Shown here in pieces: positions 36,313 to 45,863 of a DNA stretch of 64,000 bases (position 1 is the stretch's first letter; each line of letters starts with the position of its first letter). The position numbers and the translations under genes were made by a program. The DNA is from Globisporangium splendens (lineage: Eukaryota; Oomycota; Peronosporomycetes; Pythiales; Pythiaceae). The stretch is taken from positions 278,141 through 342,140 of the forward strand of contig VFIW01000049.1 of NCBI GenBank assembly GCA_006386115.1, given 5' to 3'. Below the pieces are notes generated by a model. That model made no database searches, was not told where the DNA came from, and was given only the letters and a program-made list of their open reading frames with translations.

Positions 36313-36589
36313 TGTTGAGGATACAGCCTGACGGATGTAGATGGAAGAAGAACAACAGTGATGGCACGTGGCAAAACGAGAAGTGCCGTAGGCTTCTCTG
36401 TGTGCGCGTGTGTATTTTATAGTGTTGAGAATAATTGGTTGTGGACCCTATGTAAATATTAGTGTGGTATACACTATGTTGGGCATGTCTCCTTTGACAG
36501 GGTAGAGAACCTGTATTACCCAATGCCACTAAATGGATTCGTAGAGGAAGTGGGTGACAAATGATGGGCTGATTCGTATTTGTCCAACA
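36313..36589 (-). repeat. Copia 3' LTR
   Basis: 277 bp. It starts TGTTGAGGATAC and ends TTTGTCCAACA on the plus strand. It differs from the other LTR only at about 36522 (C against G). Confidence 0.97.
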
Positions 36590-36923
36590 GCCTCCCCGAA
36601 TCAGCCAATTAGATGCATGGGAAAGGTCCGTTGGGTTCAGTGAGAAGAGTCGCCCCTTTTTATGGTTTTGTCCAATCAGAGACAAGAGCTCTCTGTTTTT
36701 GATTTGATGGGTGCGAGTCACTGATCATTTGAGAATTTTCTCATTGGGGAGAACGTCAGTATCCCTCTGAAGGACGGCCCAGGGCGCGCATTGAGTTCGT
36801 CGTCGATTGCTCACACCACCTTCTGTTGTTCGTCAGGCTAGTCACACATAAGCCCTACATTTGCGGGTGAGCTCCCTTGTGATTTTTCACTTGTGGAGGT
36901 CTCAAGCAGGCAGTGTGGCAACT

Positions 36924-37730
36924 ATGGCCCGAATGACAAGAGCGCGGCGAGAAGCATTGGCTCGATTCGGTGCGATGTTTCTGACGTATAGTGAAGATCC
37001 CTCGCCACCAAGCTCGCCATTGTCAAGCGAAGGTAAAGTCAACTCAATTGAAGCTATTGATGGTTCTGCCTCCAGTGTGGAGATTGCCAGTGTTACGACG
37101 AACGTGGTTTTGGTCGCCGACGAGAACCCGCCAAATGTAGTGACAATGGCGAACGGCGGTTCTGCAGTTTGTGAGGATCCGCCGAGTGAATTGCTTGGCG
37201 TTCGTGTCGATCCTGCTGCGGGCGAGAATCCGCGGGCATCCATTCAGGATAATGAATGTGAGTCTCCACTCCCAGTTCAGTCGTGCGCAAATAGGCGAAC
37301 ACGACGGTTGAGGATTGTTGAAAGTGATTCTGAGGAGGAGACGAAGTCAGCGGAGTCCCAGTGCCACGAGTGCGTTCCAAGTCAAGTGTCTGGGAAGCGC
37401 AGACGCGCACCAATCTTCGACGAGTCTAGCGACGACTCTGAAGATAATTGGCTGCCAATGGAGCATGTTGGCGGCTCGCATAAGAGGTCCCAGCGCAGTC
37501 GACATCAAGCTGCTGTTGAGACAAGCGATGATTCCGATCCAGAGTTTGTGGCTTCGCTACTCGCGCCTGAGGACGTTGGTCAGTCTGCATCAGCTGACAT
37601 CGATCCTGAAGGTCTTTACATCTTCCTCCGCGCTAACGACTATCGGTTGAAGATTGTCAACGGCGTTGAGGTTGAGCAGTTCCATGTTGTGTGGCTCGAG
37701 CCAAATGACAAGGCAACTGGGAAGGCAAGG
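36924..37730 (+). pseudogene. Copia-borne antisense gene, 5' part: acidic/basic region and start of chromodomain-like fold
   Basis: Opposite strand to the Copia genes, between pol and the 3' LTR. From the ATG at 36924 the frame reads MARMTRARREALARFGAMF. It continues with a Ser/Glu-rich region with NLS-like and acidic patches (RRTRRLRIVESDSEEE, GKRRRAPIFDESSDDSE). It then reaches YIFLRANDYRLKIVNGVEVEQFHVVWLEPNDKATGKAR, which resembles the first strands of a chromodomain. The Gypsy LTR begins right after codon AGG at 37730. Removing the Gypsy and one CAAGG restores the frame into 46417–47085. The full protein would be about 491 residues. The start codon is uncertain, because the frame is open to 36861. 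Confidence 0.75.
37726..37730. repeat. Left copy of Gypsy 1 target-site duplication
   Basis: CAAGG before the left LTR. The second copy is at 46412–46416. Confidence 0.93.
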
Positions 37731-38278
37731 TGTAACCGGACACTTCCGAGTTACGCAGCACGGTACGTGTGTGAGGAAGCGTGTGCACGACTTCTCTCAA
37801 GGACTCTGTTCCAAGAGCTGTTGCCTGCTTCCTGCAGTGCAACGATCGGTTACTTATAGATCTCTATAGAGTAACCGTCAATAACTAAAGGTTTAGTCAG
37901 AGGTAAAAATGGAACTGTTTATTTGTTGGGGGTTGCCCTCTGCAGGACACCCTGAGTTATCTTTAGTTCACTATCTAGCATAGTGAACTTCCGCTTATTT
38001 CAATGTGAACATAAGTGAATGGCTCTGAATTGCCGTGTTATTCAATTGGTCTAAAAGCATATAGTTTTAGCCTATGAGAGTCATGTCTGTGACCGGCCTC
38101 TAATCAGAGTAGCTTGGCTACCTTTGTGGTTCGAGTAAGTGCGGCGAACCTAATGGATCGGCTGCTTTAGTGTTTCTCGTAGCTAAGTACGGAAACTTTA
38201 GTTGCATGCGGACTTAGTCCAATGCCAATAGATTGAGCTAAGTTGCTGCGGTGCAACTTAGCGTGTGACCCCGTTACA
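37731..38278 (-). repeat. Gypsy 1 3' LTR
   Basis: 548 bp. A near-perfect palindrome (GGTTACTTATAGATC...GTAACC at about 37848–37876) lies inside. The same length as the other LTR shows no indels since insertion. Confidence 0.96.
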
Positions 38279-38443
38279 CCACCCCCCACCTAAAGTGCGA
38301 AACACTGGAGTGGTTTCGAAAGAGTGGTGGCCACGCTACGACGCACGAAGTCGTGGTCAGAATTCTTCGGGAGAGGCACTGCGAACACGCGTGCAAATCT
38401 CTCCGAAAAGTATCGCAACATCACAAGTGTGAACGCACACGTG

Positions 38444-39979
38444 ATGGCGACGAACAAATCGGTGCGCGAAAAGATCGCCCGAAGCGCGAGCGGTCCTGCA
38501 GAAGGACTCGTTCAAAGACTGCAGAAGCTCGGCGCTGAGAAGCGCGAGGCGGCAAGCGCAAAACAACGCGCTGCCGCTGCGGTCACGTCTGCCACGGAAG
38601 ACGTGAGCATGAGCGACGACGAGTCGGCTCAATCGAAGACTGCTCCTGACGGTGTCAGTGAGCTGCAATTTGGCGATCTCCCTGCCATCAAGCCGATGAG
38701 CAGGGCAAGCGACGCCGATGACGACACGGCAGTCGACTACCAAGAGTACTCACCCGAGGAAGGGGAGGAAGAGGAAGGCATCACCGTGAGGCGCGACTCC
38801 ATCGACGAGTGGGTCGAGTATGAGGAGCTGCGTTACGGGAGCGGTAGCCGCAAACTGCACGAGTTGGAGCGAAATCCCTCGGCAGACGTCTCGATTTATC
38901 GGACGGAGGAAGAGAATGACGTCGCAAAGACTGTCAATGAAAGGGAGAAGGAGGAGGTCATCATTACCAACAATGAGACCGGACTGGAACCACCACCAAA
39001 AGGTTCCGTCCATTTTTCGCTTCCCGTTATGCCGCCGCCAAAGGAATGGCCGACAGCGAAAACCCCGGCAAATTTACTTGCACGGGCGCGGGTTCCACTC
39101 GAGGGGTATGACTCCGAGTTCGCACGATGGCGCGAAGCCGATCTGCGAGGACGTGATGGGGCACTGCGCGTGCACCCGATCCCGGTTATCCTTTACGAAG
39201 GTGAGACCGAGGATCAATACGAAACCGCGTTCTTGGCATCAAGAACCGGTGTGAAACGCTTTGGGACTGCGCGTACATTGGCCACCGATCCTGGGGCACA
39301 ACGTAGCCAGCGCATGCAATTCGCTGTGCAGCGCGTACAAAAGTACCGCGAAGCAACAAAGAGTGATGACCGTGCTCGCACGAGTCTCGGTATTAACAAG
39401 CGACAGATGGACGAGTCTCACTCGCCATCAACGCACGCTCAAAAGCGGCGACCATGTCGGGAACGTCCTCGAGGAGGCGCTCAGCAGGCTCCCATGAGCT
39501 CTGCGACAAATCGTACCCACGCCACTTCACAAGGTAGTGGGTGTTCCCCTTGCGCCGCTGCACACGCAGAAGGCGCTCGACATGGTAGTGGCGCTGTCCC
39601 TGCTTATCAATCAGCGGGACCGGTGGCGCCCTACCGCGCTTCAGCATCGGTGGTTGCACCTGATGCGATGGTTCAGATGGTTCACACGAACGCATCGTCT
39701 TTGGGGGCGCTACAGCAAGACGTCCGTGCCCTTCGCCAGCAATATCTGGACGAGACCTCGCTGTTAAAGCAGAGGGTGACGGCGCTTGAGACGGAGCTGA
39801 AGGAAGCTCGTCAGATGCTGGAGGAGTACCATGTCCGCGGGAAGAACTTCCACGCGAGGTACGCTCCGCGAGTGAAGACGCTTTGGGAGAGGCACAACGC
39901 GCTCGTGTCTCGATGGGCGGCGTCTGAGCCCCCTGATGAGACCGACGTGCTCCCGCACTGGGATAAGAATCCGCAGTAG
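38444..39979 (+). CDS. Gypsy 1 antisense ORF: acidic, coiled-coil protein
   Basis: 511 residues from the ATG at 38444 (frame open from 38324, just past the LTR and polypurine tract). It begins MATNKSVREKIARSASG. It has acidic stretches (DYQEYSPEEGEEEEG), a central part without known domain (RWREADLRGRDGALRVHPIP, FLASRTGVKRFGTAR), a Ser/Ala/Pro linker and a C-terminal coiled coil (ALQQDVRALRQQYLDETSLL, KQRVTALETELKEARQML). The last 587 nt (39393–39979) lie antisense to the end of the integrase/chromodomain frame. The first 950 nt do not overlap pol and are still fully open, which argues for a real gene. Function unknown. It could be read from a promoter in the adjacent LTR U3. Confidence 0.7.
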   Translation: MATNKSVREKIARSASGPAEGLVQRLQKLGAEKREAASAKQRAAAAVTSATEDVSMSDDESAQSKTAPDGVSELQFGDLPAIKPMSRASDADDDTAVDYQEYSPEEGEEEEGITVRRDSIDEWVEYEELRYGSGSRKLHELERNPSADVSIYRTEEENDVAKTVNEREKEEVIITNNETGLEPPPKGSVHFSLPVMPPPKEWPTAKTPANLLARARVPLEGYDSEFARWREADLRGRDGALRVHPIPVILYEGETEDQYETAFLASRTGVKRFGTARTLATDPGAQRSQRMQFAVQRVQKYREATKSDDRARTSLGINKRQMDESHSPSTHAQKRRPCRERPRGGAQQAPMSSATNRTHATSQGSGCSPCAAAHAEGARHGSGAVPAYQSAGPVAPYRASASVVAPDAMVQMVHTNASSLGALQQDVRALRQQYLDETSLLKQRVTALETELKEARQMLEEYHVRGKNFHARYAPRVKTLWERHNALVSRWAASEPPDETDVLPHWDKNPQ

Positions 39980-41024
39980 CGTCATGGTAGCGTTTCAGCA
40001 AACCCACGTAAAACACGGGGTGCGTTGCCATTCGCGTTGGGAGATCGAGCTTGTAATTCAAGTCTCCAATCTTCTCCACAACAGTGTACGGCCCGATGAA
40101 TCGTGGCAACAACTTACTCCCGCTGGGGAGCGTTGTGACTGCATCGTTTGGTAGGTTTTTAATGCTCAATAGCACTTTATCACCCACACAAAACGTTTGT
40201 TCGTTCTTTCTACCCGATTTATCGGCGTAGAGCTTCTGCTTGTCTTGCGCAGCAGCTAGTTGGTCGCGTACGCGACGCAACAATGCTGCGCGCTCATCGA
40301 CAAATTGCCGCGCTGCCGCGACGGCTTTGTCTTGCTTTTTCGTTGCTCTCGCAGCGCGTGCTGCAGAGAGATCTATTTCTGCGCCGGTGGGTGACACCGC
40401 GCGCTCTCCCTTTCGTGGCTGACGCTCGCACGAGCAGTCGCCTGATTCTGTCTGAGACTGGCTATTTTTGGCATGAGTACCGTAACTCGGTACCGTGGGA
40501 GATCGATCTATAGGGACACGAGTAACGTAACTCGGTACCGTGGGAGATCGATCTATAGGGACACGAGTACCGTAACTCAGTACCGTGGGAGATCGATCTA
40601 TAGGGACACGAGTACCGTAACTAGGTACCGTGGAAGATCGATCTATAGGGACACGAGTACCGTAACTCAGTACCGTGGAAGATCGATCTATAGGGACACG
40701 AGTACCGTAACTCAGTACCGTGTTTTTCTCTCCAAATGTGGAACGCGTGCCATCCGGTAAGACCGTGACAGATTCGAAGTGCGACCGCACAGGCGGCGCA
40801 TCGCGCGCGTCCACGTGAGCGGTTAACGCCACGTCTGGTGACGGAGGTCGCGCACTCGCATCGAACGCAGCGAGTTGCCCTCCCACCGCAGAATATTCGA
40901 CGCCCTCAAACAGAGTGGCGGGTACGCGCGGGTGCCGCAGCGAGTTAAAATAGAACGGAGTCACGGCCGTAGAGGCGTGCTCGCTGCTATTTATAGCAAA
41001 CTCGGCGTACGGCAGCCAGCGGCT
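39393..41024 (-). CDS. Gypsy 1 pol, C-terminal part: integrase C-terminal domain and chromodomain
   Basis: Continuation of pol in the same frame after the TGA at 41025–41027. It opens with SRWLPYAEFAINSS and continues through TPFYFNSLRHPRVP, an inserted 15-residue repeat array, and QKLYADKSGRKNEQTF with VGDKVLLS. The GPYTVVEKIG integrase C-terminal fold and HPVFYVGLLKRY follow. The final chromodomain reads VERLLRVQRRKGNTHYLVKW, RGYDLSQSSWEPAERL. Chromodomains of this kind target integration to particular chromatin. The end overlaps the antisense ORF by 587 nt. Confidence 0.92.
   Translation of the reverse strand, partial: SRWLPYAEFAINSSEHASTAVTPFYFNSLRHPRVPATLFEGVEYSAVGGQLAAFDASARPPSPDVALTAHVDARDAPPVRSHFESVTVLPDGTRSTFGEKNTVLSYGTRVPIDRSSTVLSYGTRVPIDRSSTVPSYGTRVPIDRSPTVLSYGTRVPIDRSPTVPSYVTRVPIDRSPTVPSYGTHAKNSQSQTESGDCSCERQPRKGERAVSPTGAEIDLSAARAARATKKQDKAVAAARQFVDERAALLRRVRDQLAAAQDKQKLYADKSGRKNEQTFCVGDKVLLSIKNLPNDAVTTLPSGSKLLPRFIGPYTVVEKIGDLNYKLDLPTRMATHPVFYVGLLKRYHDATADSYPSAGARRSHQGAQTPPIETRARCASPKASSLAERTSRGSSSRGHGTPPASDELPSAPSQAPSPSALTARSRPDIAGEGHGRLAVAPPKTMRSCEPSEPSHQVQPPMLKRGRAPPVPLIDKQGQRHYHVERLLRVQRRKGNTHYLVKWRGYDLSQSSWEPAERLLEDVPDMVAAFERALMASETRPSVAC
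40476..40735. repeat. 45 bp tandem repeat inside Gypsy 1 pol
   Basis: Five to six copies of a 45 bp unit containing GATCGATCTATAGGGACACG and a GTACCGTAACTCGGTACCGTG palindrome-like half. In the pol frame each gives 15 residues (TVLSYGTRVPIDRSS with small changes). In another frame on the plus strand it is also open. Confidence 0.93.
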
Positions 41025-44000
41025 TCAGTCGCGGGGATGATCGACAGCGATGCTGCGAAGAATATCCTCGACGACACGGTTCACGCGCTCGGTTTGCCCG
41101 TCTGTCTCGGGGTGATCAGCAGTGGACATCGCCAGATCTGTGCCGAGCAGGCGAAAGAGTTCGCGCCAAAAGGCAGCGGTAAAACGCGGGTCCCGGTCTG
41201 ATACAATAGACTCGGGCAAGCCGTGATAGCGGAACACGTGCTCTAAAAATAGGCACGCCGTCTCTTGGGCAGTGACATGCTTGCGCACAGGCGCAACATG
41301 CACCATTTTGCTCAGTCGGTCGACGAACACGACGACGCCTGTGTTGCGCGCCTTGTCTTCCGGGAAACCGAAGACGAAATCCATGCTGACCGACTTCCAG
41401 CAATCTTGCGGAATCGGCAGCGGCGCTTTGTTCTTGCCCGCAGGCTTCACGCGCTGGCACTGTTCGCATGAACGTACATAATTGGCCACCCATTTGTACT
41501 GGTGTGGCCACCAAAACACATTGGACACTTGCAAGAAGGTCTTTTCACGCCCCAGATGCCCACTCGCTGGCGCATCGTGAAACTCATGAAGGATCGAAAG
41601 TTTCAGATCCTGGTCATGCGGTACATACACACGCGGGTAATCGAAGTTGGACAGTTGATGCCACAATAACCCGTCGTGATAACTAAACCGAGCAAGCTTT
41701 GACTCGAGTTTGGCAGGCAATGACTCTTTCGACGAGCCGTCAAAGTGAGCAATCAACAAGCGACATTCATCGTCCTTTGGATAAAGCGACTGAATATTGT
41801 CCTTGAGCTTTGTTTGCACTCGACTGATGCTCAGATGCATGAGATCAGGAGCGCGCTCCGAACACAGAGCGTCGGCGCTGTTGTCAACGCTCGACTCGTA
41901 ATCTGGACGGCGCGAAAGCGCGTCCGCCAGAACATTTTCCTTTTCCGGCTTGTATTCGACCCGAAAGTTGAACTCGGAGAAGAATGCAAGCCATCGCGCC
42001 ATTCGCTGCGACAGATGGGGAGAATTAATCGCGGTCCGCAAGGACGCGTGATCCGTGTACACAACAAACGGTGTCGCACCCAAAAGGTGGACCCTGAACT
42101 TCAAGAGAGCGTACTTGATCGCAAGCAGCTCCTTGTCGTGCACAGGATAGTTCTTTTCAGCTGCTTTAAGCAGTCTGCTTTGGTATGATACGACGCGCTC
42201 ATGGCCGTCATCATCCTTCTGCATCAGCGCACAGCCAATTGCAAAATCGCTGGCATCGCACACGACACTGAAAGCTTTCGTGTGGTCCGGCAACGCCAGG
42301 ACAGGAGCGCGAACAAGCGACTCCTTCACGTCAATGAATGCATTCATGACATCGCTGGTCCAGTCCCATTCGACATCCTTTTTCAAGAGATGCGTGAGTG
42401 GACGGACTCTCGCCGCATAGTTGTGGCTGTACTTGTGCAAATAGTTTGCCAAGCCAAGCCACTTGCGCAAATCCTTGACGTTCTTTGGGATCGGCCAGTC
42501 GGCGATCGCCTTGATCTTCTCTGGGTCCGCGCGGACTCCAGCTTTGCCAACATAGCACCCCAGGATCGGAATCTCTGAGGCGCCAAAGATGCACTTCTTC
42601 AGGTTGCAATACAGACTGTTGTCTCGTAAGCACTGCAACACTGAGCGCAAATGTCTCTTGTGCACGTCAACGGCGCTGAGATCTCCTTCGGCACGACTGC
42701 GCACGAAGATGTCATCGAAGTAGCTCGGTGCGTACGCACGATGAGGACGCAGAAGATGCGTTACCAGACGATTGAACGTCGCTGGTGCATTCTTCAGACC
42801 TTGCGGCATAACGAGCCACTCCCACAGCATTCCGCTGGGTGTGCTTACTGCCGTCAAGGGAACGTCACTCTCTCGCATGAGGATCTGATAGAACCCATCC
42901 ATCAGATCCAATGCTGAGAACACAGTTGAGCCGCCCATGGAGTCGATCAAGACATCCTTTCTTGGGATCGGTGTTTGTGCCGGAATGGTGGCGGCGTTCA
43001 GCTTGTTGAAAGCGTGAACAATGCGCCAGCCACCAGTCGCTTTCCGCACACAAAACGTGGGTGAGCTATGTGGAGACTTGCTTTCTCTCACATGACCGGC
43101 GAGGGCTCGTTTCGCGAAGAACTCGTCGATAGCCTCAACCTGCTCGCGGGGCAGCGGCCATTGTCTGGTCACGCAATATTTGCTCCCGGGCTCGAGATCG
43201 ATCTCGTGCCGTACGCCACGGTCAACGGGCAGGGCACTTGGCACTTTGTCGGGGAACACATCTTTGAACTCCCACAACAAGTCAAAGTATGGACTGCCTT
43301 TCACGGCGTCCCAGTCCTGAGCAGCAAACCGCCTCTGTTTGTCTGACTCCAAAACACTCTCATCCGCAGTGGACGAGGTGCACAGTTCGCTACGCGTAAA
43401 CGCGGTAGGAACGACGATCTCGCGGATCTGATCACGCTCTAGATCCGTAAGAAAGAGCTCCAAGCTCATTTCTTCGAGGGATACGATCGCCTCAACGGTA
43501 CTCGGCAGCTCATGGAGCGCCGCAAATTCAGCGAAGAACACTTCGTCTGATGCGTTTGCTTCCGGACTGCGCTTTGCACGTCTGAGCGCCACGTCAACGT
43601 GAGCGCGATCTATCGACGGATCCGAGATCCTGTCAAAGGCGCGCAGCGAAGCTGCAGCTGCGTCGAGAGATGGGGCAATCGTGTGCGAGGCGGCCGTTTC
43701 CTCAGCAACAGATGCCAATGCACTGTCTCTCTTGCGAGCTGACAACTTGCGTCGCCCTCGTCGGTTGATGCGAACACGCGACCTCGCGGTTCTGAGCTCC
43801 AGTACTGCACCGTCAGGGTGGTACGAGCTGGCTGACGCGTGTACGCCTGTACTGTCGCTGTCACTTGCGGGGGCTGGCTCGGATGCTCTTGGAGCCGCAC
43901 ACTTGCGCACCAGTGTCCACGTCTGGACTTTCTGGCGCTTCCGCACAAACTGGGCTACCTGCCGCAGTGTATCGCTTCGCTGGGCTACCTGCCTCAGCGC

Positions 44001-44099
44001 ATCTTCTTGCTGGGCTCTCTGCCGCAGCGTGTGCGTTTGAAGCGGGGCTACCTGCCGCCGCGTGACTTCCAGCTGGGCTCCCTGCCGCAGCGTGTTCAA
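41025..44099 (-). CDS. Gypsy 1 pol: reverse transcriptase, RNase H, integrase core (ends at TGA)
   Basis: About 1,020 codons. The N-terminal part has degenerate repeats of TLRQVAQ type. RT motifs are KYCVTRQWPLPREQ, FSALDLMDGFYQI, MPQGLKNAPATFNRL and YFDDIFVRSRAEG (YxDD box). RNase H shows VVCDASDFAIGCALMQ, EKNYPVHDKELLAI and YTDHASLR. Integrase has the HHCC zinc finger (HEFHDAPASGHLG...CEQCQRVK) and D,D,E in SMDFVFG, VSDRDPRF and TDGQTERVN. The frame stops at TGA (41025–41027), where related elements have Trp (HPRD-W-SRWLPYAEF). The rest of pol continues in the same frame. The first codon shown is only the frame's extent. Expression probably depends on a frameshift from the protease frame. 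Confidence 0.94.
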   Translation of the reverse strand: MNTLRQGAQLEVTRRQVAPLQTHTLRQRAQQEDALRQVAQRSDTLRQVAQFVRKRQKVQTWTLVRKCAAPRASEPAPASDSDSTGVHASASSYHPDGAVLELRTARSRVRINRRGRRKLSARKRDSALASVAEETAASHTIAPSLDAAAASLRAFDRISDPSIDRAHVDVALRRAKRSPEANASDEVFFAEFAALHELPSTVEAIVSLEEMSLELFLTDLERDQIREIVVPTAFTRSELCTSSTADESVLESDKQRRFAAQDWDAVKGSPYFDLLWEFKDVFPDKVPSALPVDRGVRHEIDLEPGSKYCVTRQWPLPREQVEAIDEFFAKRALAGHVRESKSPHSSPTFCVRKATGGWRIVHAFNKLNAATIPAQTPIPRKDVLIDSMGGSTVFSALDLMDGFYQILMRESDVPLTAVSTPSGMLWEWLVMPQGLKNAPATFNRLVTHLLRPHRAYAPSYFDDIFVRSRAEGDLSAVDVHKRHLRSVLQCLRDNSLYCNLKKCIFGASEIPILGCYVGKAGVRADPEKIKAIADWPIPKNVKDLRKWLGLANYLHKYSHNYAARVRPLTHLLKKDVEWDWTSDVMNAFIDVKESLVRAPVLALPDHTKAFSVVCDASDFAIGCALMQKDDDGHERVVSYQSRLLKAAEKNYPVHDKELLAIKYALLKFRVHLLGATPFVVYTDHASLRTAINSPHLSQRMARWLAFFSEFNFRVEYKPEKENVLADALSRRPDYESSVDNSADALCSERAPDLMHLSISRVQTKLKDNIQSLYPKDDECRLLIAHFDGSSKESLPAKLESKLARFSYHDGLLWHQLSNFDYPRVYVPHDQDLKLSILHEFHDAPASGHLGREKTFLQVSNVFWWPHQYKWVANYVRSCEQCQRVKPAGKNKAPLPIPQDCWKSVSMDFVFGFPEDKARNTGVVVFVDRLSKMVHVAPVRKHVTAQETACLFLEHVFRYHGLPESIVSDRDPRFTAAFWRELFRLLGTDLAMSTADHPETDGQTERVNRVVEDILRSIAVDHPRD

Positions 44100-44620
44100 C
44101 GCTCACATCCATAGCGTGGAAATATTCCCGCAATCTTCGCTCTTCACTAGAGGAAGGGGTGGAGCTCCCGATTGTGCGTGCTCGCCAATCGATCCAAGGC
44201 TGATGTTTCGCCAGCCAAGGCATTCCTAGGATGAGGTCGTACTTCGACCCCATCGCTAGTACTACGAATGTTTCTTTGCAGACAAAGTCGCAAAATCTGA
44301 AAGAGAGTTCAACTCGAACTCCTTCAGTGTGTACTGCCGACCCATCGGCCAGACGTACGATCATCTTCTCGCGCTTGCCAGTGTGGACAAGTCGCTCATA
44401 CGCTTGCAGACTCTGTTTCAGAGCTGACTTAGAGACGAAGTTCTGTGACGCACCGCAGTCAACAAGAACCGTCATTTTCTTCTCATAGCCCTTCACATCG
44501 GCGCTATATACCAACATCTCACTCGGAGCCTTGTTGCCAAGAGCTCCTGGGACTAAGCTTCCCATCTGCACGACTCTAGTAGTCGGCGATGCCGAAGCTA
44601 TAGAGTCCGTCTCAGTAGAG
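43861..44620 (-). CDS. Gypsy 1 protease region
   Basis: A retropepsin-like domain in a third frame: TVLVDCGASQNFVSKSAL carries the catalytic D-x-G (DCGAS), and YDLILGMPWLAKHQPWIDW the distal ILG motif. Upstream, the frame is open back into the gag end (VSVEAGRSTETDS), so gag and protease overlap in different frames. The downstream end is an Ala-Ala-Gly-Ser-Pro repeat tail overlapping the start of the RT frame by about 239 nt. This organisation suggests frameshifting between gag, pro and pol, although accumulated indels are another explanation. Confidence 0.85.
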
Positions 44621-44630
44621 CGTCCCGCTT

Positions 44631-45791
44631 CTACTGAGACGTTCCGTTTCCCTTTCTTGCCGCAGCGGATCTGCCACCTCGATGAGCGTGGTTACCGCGC
44701 GGCGGTTGGTAGTCTCTCGCCTGATTTCCAGTGCGAGGAGCGGACTGCCTTGGAGCGGGACACTTCGACTGATAGTGTCCTCGCTTGCCACAATTGAAGC
44801 AGACCACTTCGGCGCTGCTAAGATCCATTGGCATCGGGCCATGGAAGCGCTGTCCGTTCGTGACTGCTCGGTGGCTGGTATGCGCACCATTGTGGCGGCC
44901 AGCGTTCCAATCAGGTCGACTGACTCTGAATGATTGCTGCTCAACGAGCGCAATGCGGATCGCATCTTCCATCGTGGCCGGCAAGCGTCGGTACAGCTCC
45001 TGACGCGCTGGTCCACTGTTGAGGCCGTTGAGAAACGCAGGCACTTTCACAGACTCAGGCAAAGGGCTGGTCGTGATCGCCGCGCATAGACTTCTCATCT
45101 CCTGGATGTATCGTTCCAGCGAGAGCTTCCCTTGTCTCAAGGAGAAGAAACGACCTTGCAACAGCACTTCGTTGTTCGGAGGCTGATACATGGCGGTGAT
45201 TTTCGCACGGAAAATATCCCACGTGTCGAACGCACACTCATCGGCGAGCAACGTCGAGAATGCCCATTCCGACGCTCGACCGCGCAGGTTCGAGATGGCG
45301 AAAGACACCATCTGCTCGTTGCTGTCGATGAGCTGAGCCTTGGCGCAACGCTCCACGGCGAGTAGCCAGTGGATGAGCTTGTCGCCATCCGCACCATCGA
45401 ATTTCGGAGCGTCAATCTTGACAGCTCTTGGGCGGGGAGTTTGGGACGTGGGTGTCTGAGGCGCAGCAGCCGCACTCGACAAAGACGTGGCTGCACCAGC
45501 AACCACAGATACCACTCGCTCGAGCGCTTCACGCGACTCAGCAGCTGAGCGCAGCATCTCTGCGGTCAAGCTTGCGGTGGCTTGCATTTGTGCTTGCGCA
45601 CTTCGCTCTCCTTCGAGGCGCTGAGCGTTCGAGAAGTTCTCGAACTGCTCGAGTCGAAAGATTTGCTGCTCCGGCGACGCCGAGAGCAACTCTAGCGCGA
45701 CTTGGTCGCCTAGAGCTTGTGCCATTCGGGTCAGCACACTCCGGTGTTCAGCCGAGAGGTGCGGGAACTGCGCAGGGTCAATTGACGCCAT
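44631..45791 (-). CDS. Gypsy 1 gag
   Basis: 386 residues beginning MASIDPAQFPHLSAEH. The N-terminal half is helical. The central capsid-like part includes KIDAPKFDGADGDKLIHWLL, WAFSTLLADECAFDTWDIF and LSLERYIQEMRSLC. Near residue 330 is a CCHC zinc knuckle (VVCFNCGKRGHYQSKCP). The C terminus is basic (RGNHAHRGGRSAAARKGNG). The start lies about 70 nt inside from the 5' LTR. Confidence 0.94.
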   Translation of the reverse strand: MASIDPAQFPHLSAEHRSVLTRMAQALGDQVALELLSASPEQQIFRLEQFENFSNAQRLEGERSAQAQMQATASLTAEMLRSAAESREALERVVSVVAGAATSLSSAAAAPQTPTSQTPRPRAVKIDAPKFDGADGDKLIHWLLAVERCAKAQLIDSNEQMVSFAISNLRGRASEWAFSTLLADECAFDTWDIFRAKITAMYQPPNNEVLLQGRFFSLRQGKLSLERYIQEMRSLCAAITTSPLPESVKVPAFLNGLNSGPARQELYRRLPATMEDAIRIALVEQQSFRVSRPDWNAGRHNGAHTSHRAVTNGQRFHGPMPMDLSSAEVVCFNCGKRGHYQSKCPAPRQSAPRTGNQARDYQPPRGNHAHRGGRSAAARKGNGTSQ

Positions 45792-45844
45792 GGTGAATCC
45801 TTGAGGAAGCGATTCAGGCAGTCACCTCTGCCGGGTCGTAGATT

Positions 45845-45861
45845 GACTACGAGTGCTACCA
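45845..45861 (-). promoter_or_regulatory. Gypsy 1 primer binding site
   Basis: TGGTAGCACTCGTAGTC on the minus strand begins two bases after the 5' LTR. TGG at the start pairs with a tRNA 3' CCA end. The tRNA identity was not resolved. Confidence 0.75.
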
Positions 45862-45863
45862 GT

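Noticed and set aside
37731..37859. Extension of the 36924 frame into the Gypsy LTR (NRTLPSYAARYVCEEACAR)
   Set aside because: The same residues occur at the second LTR (45864 onward), so they are LTR sequence and not part of the gene.
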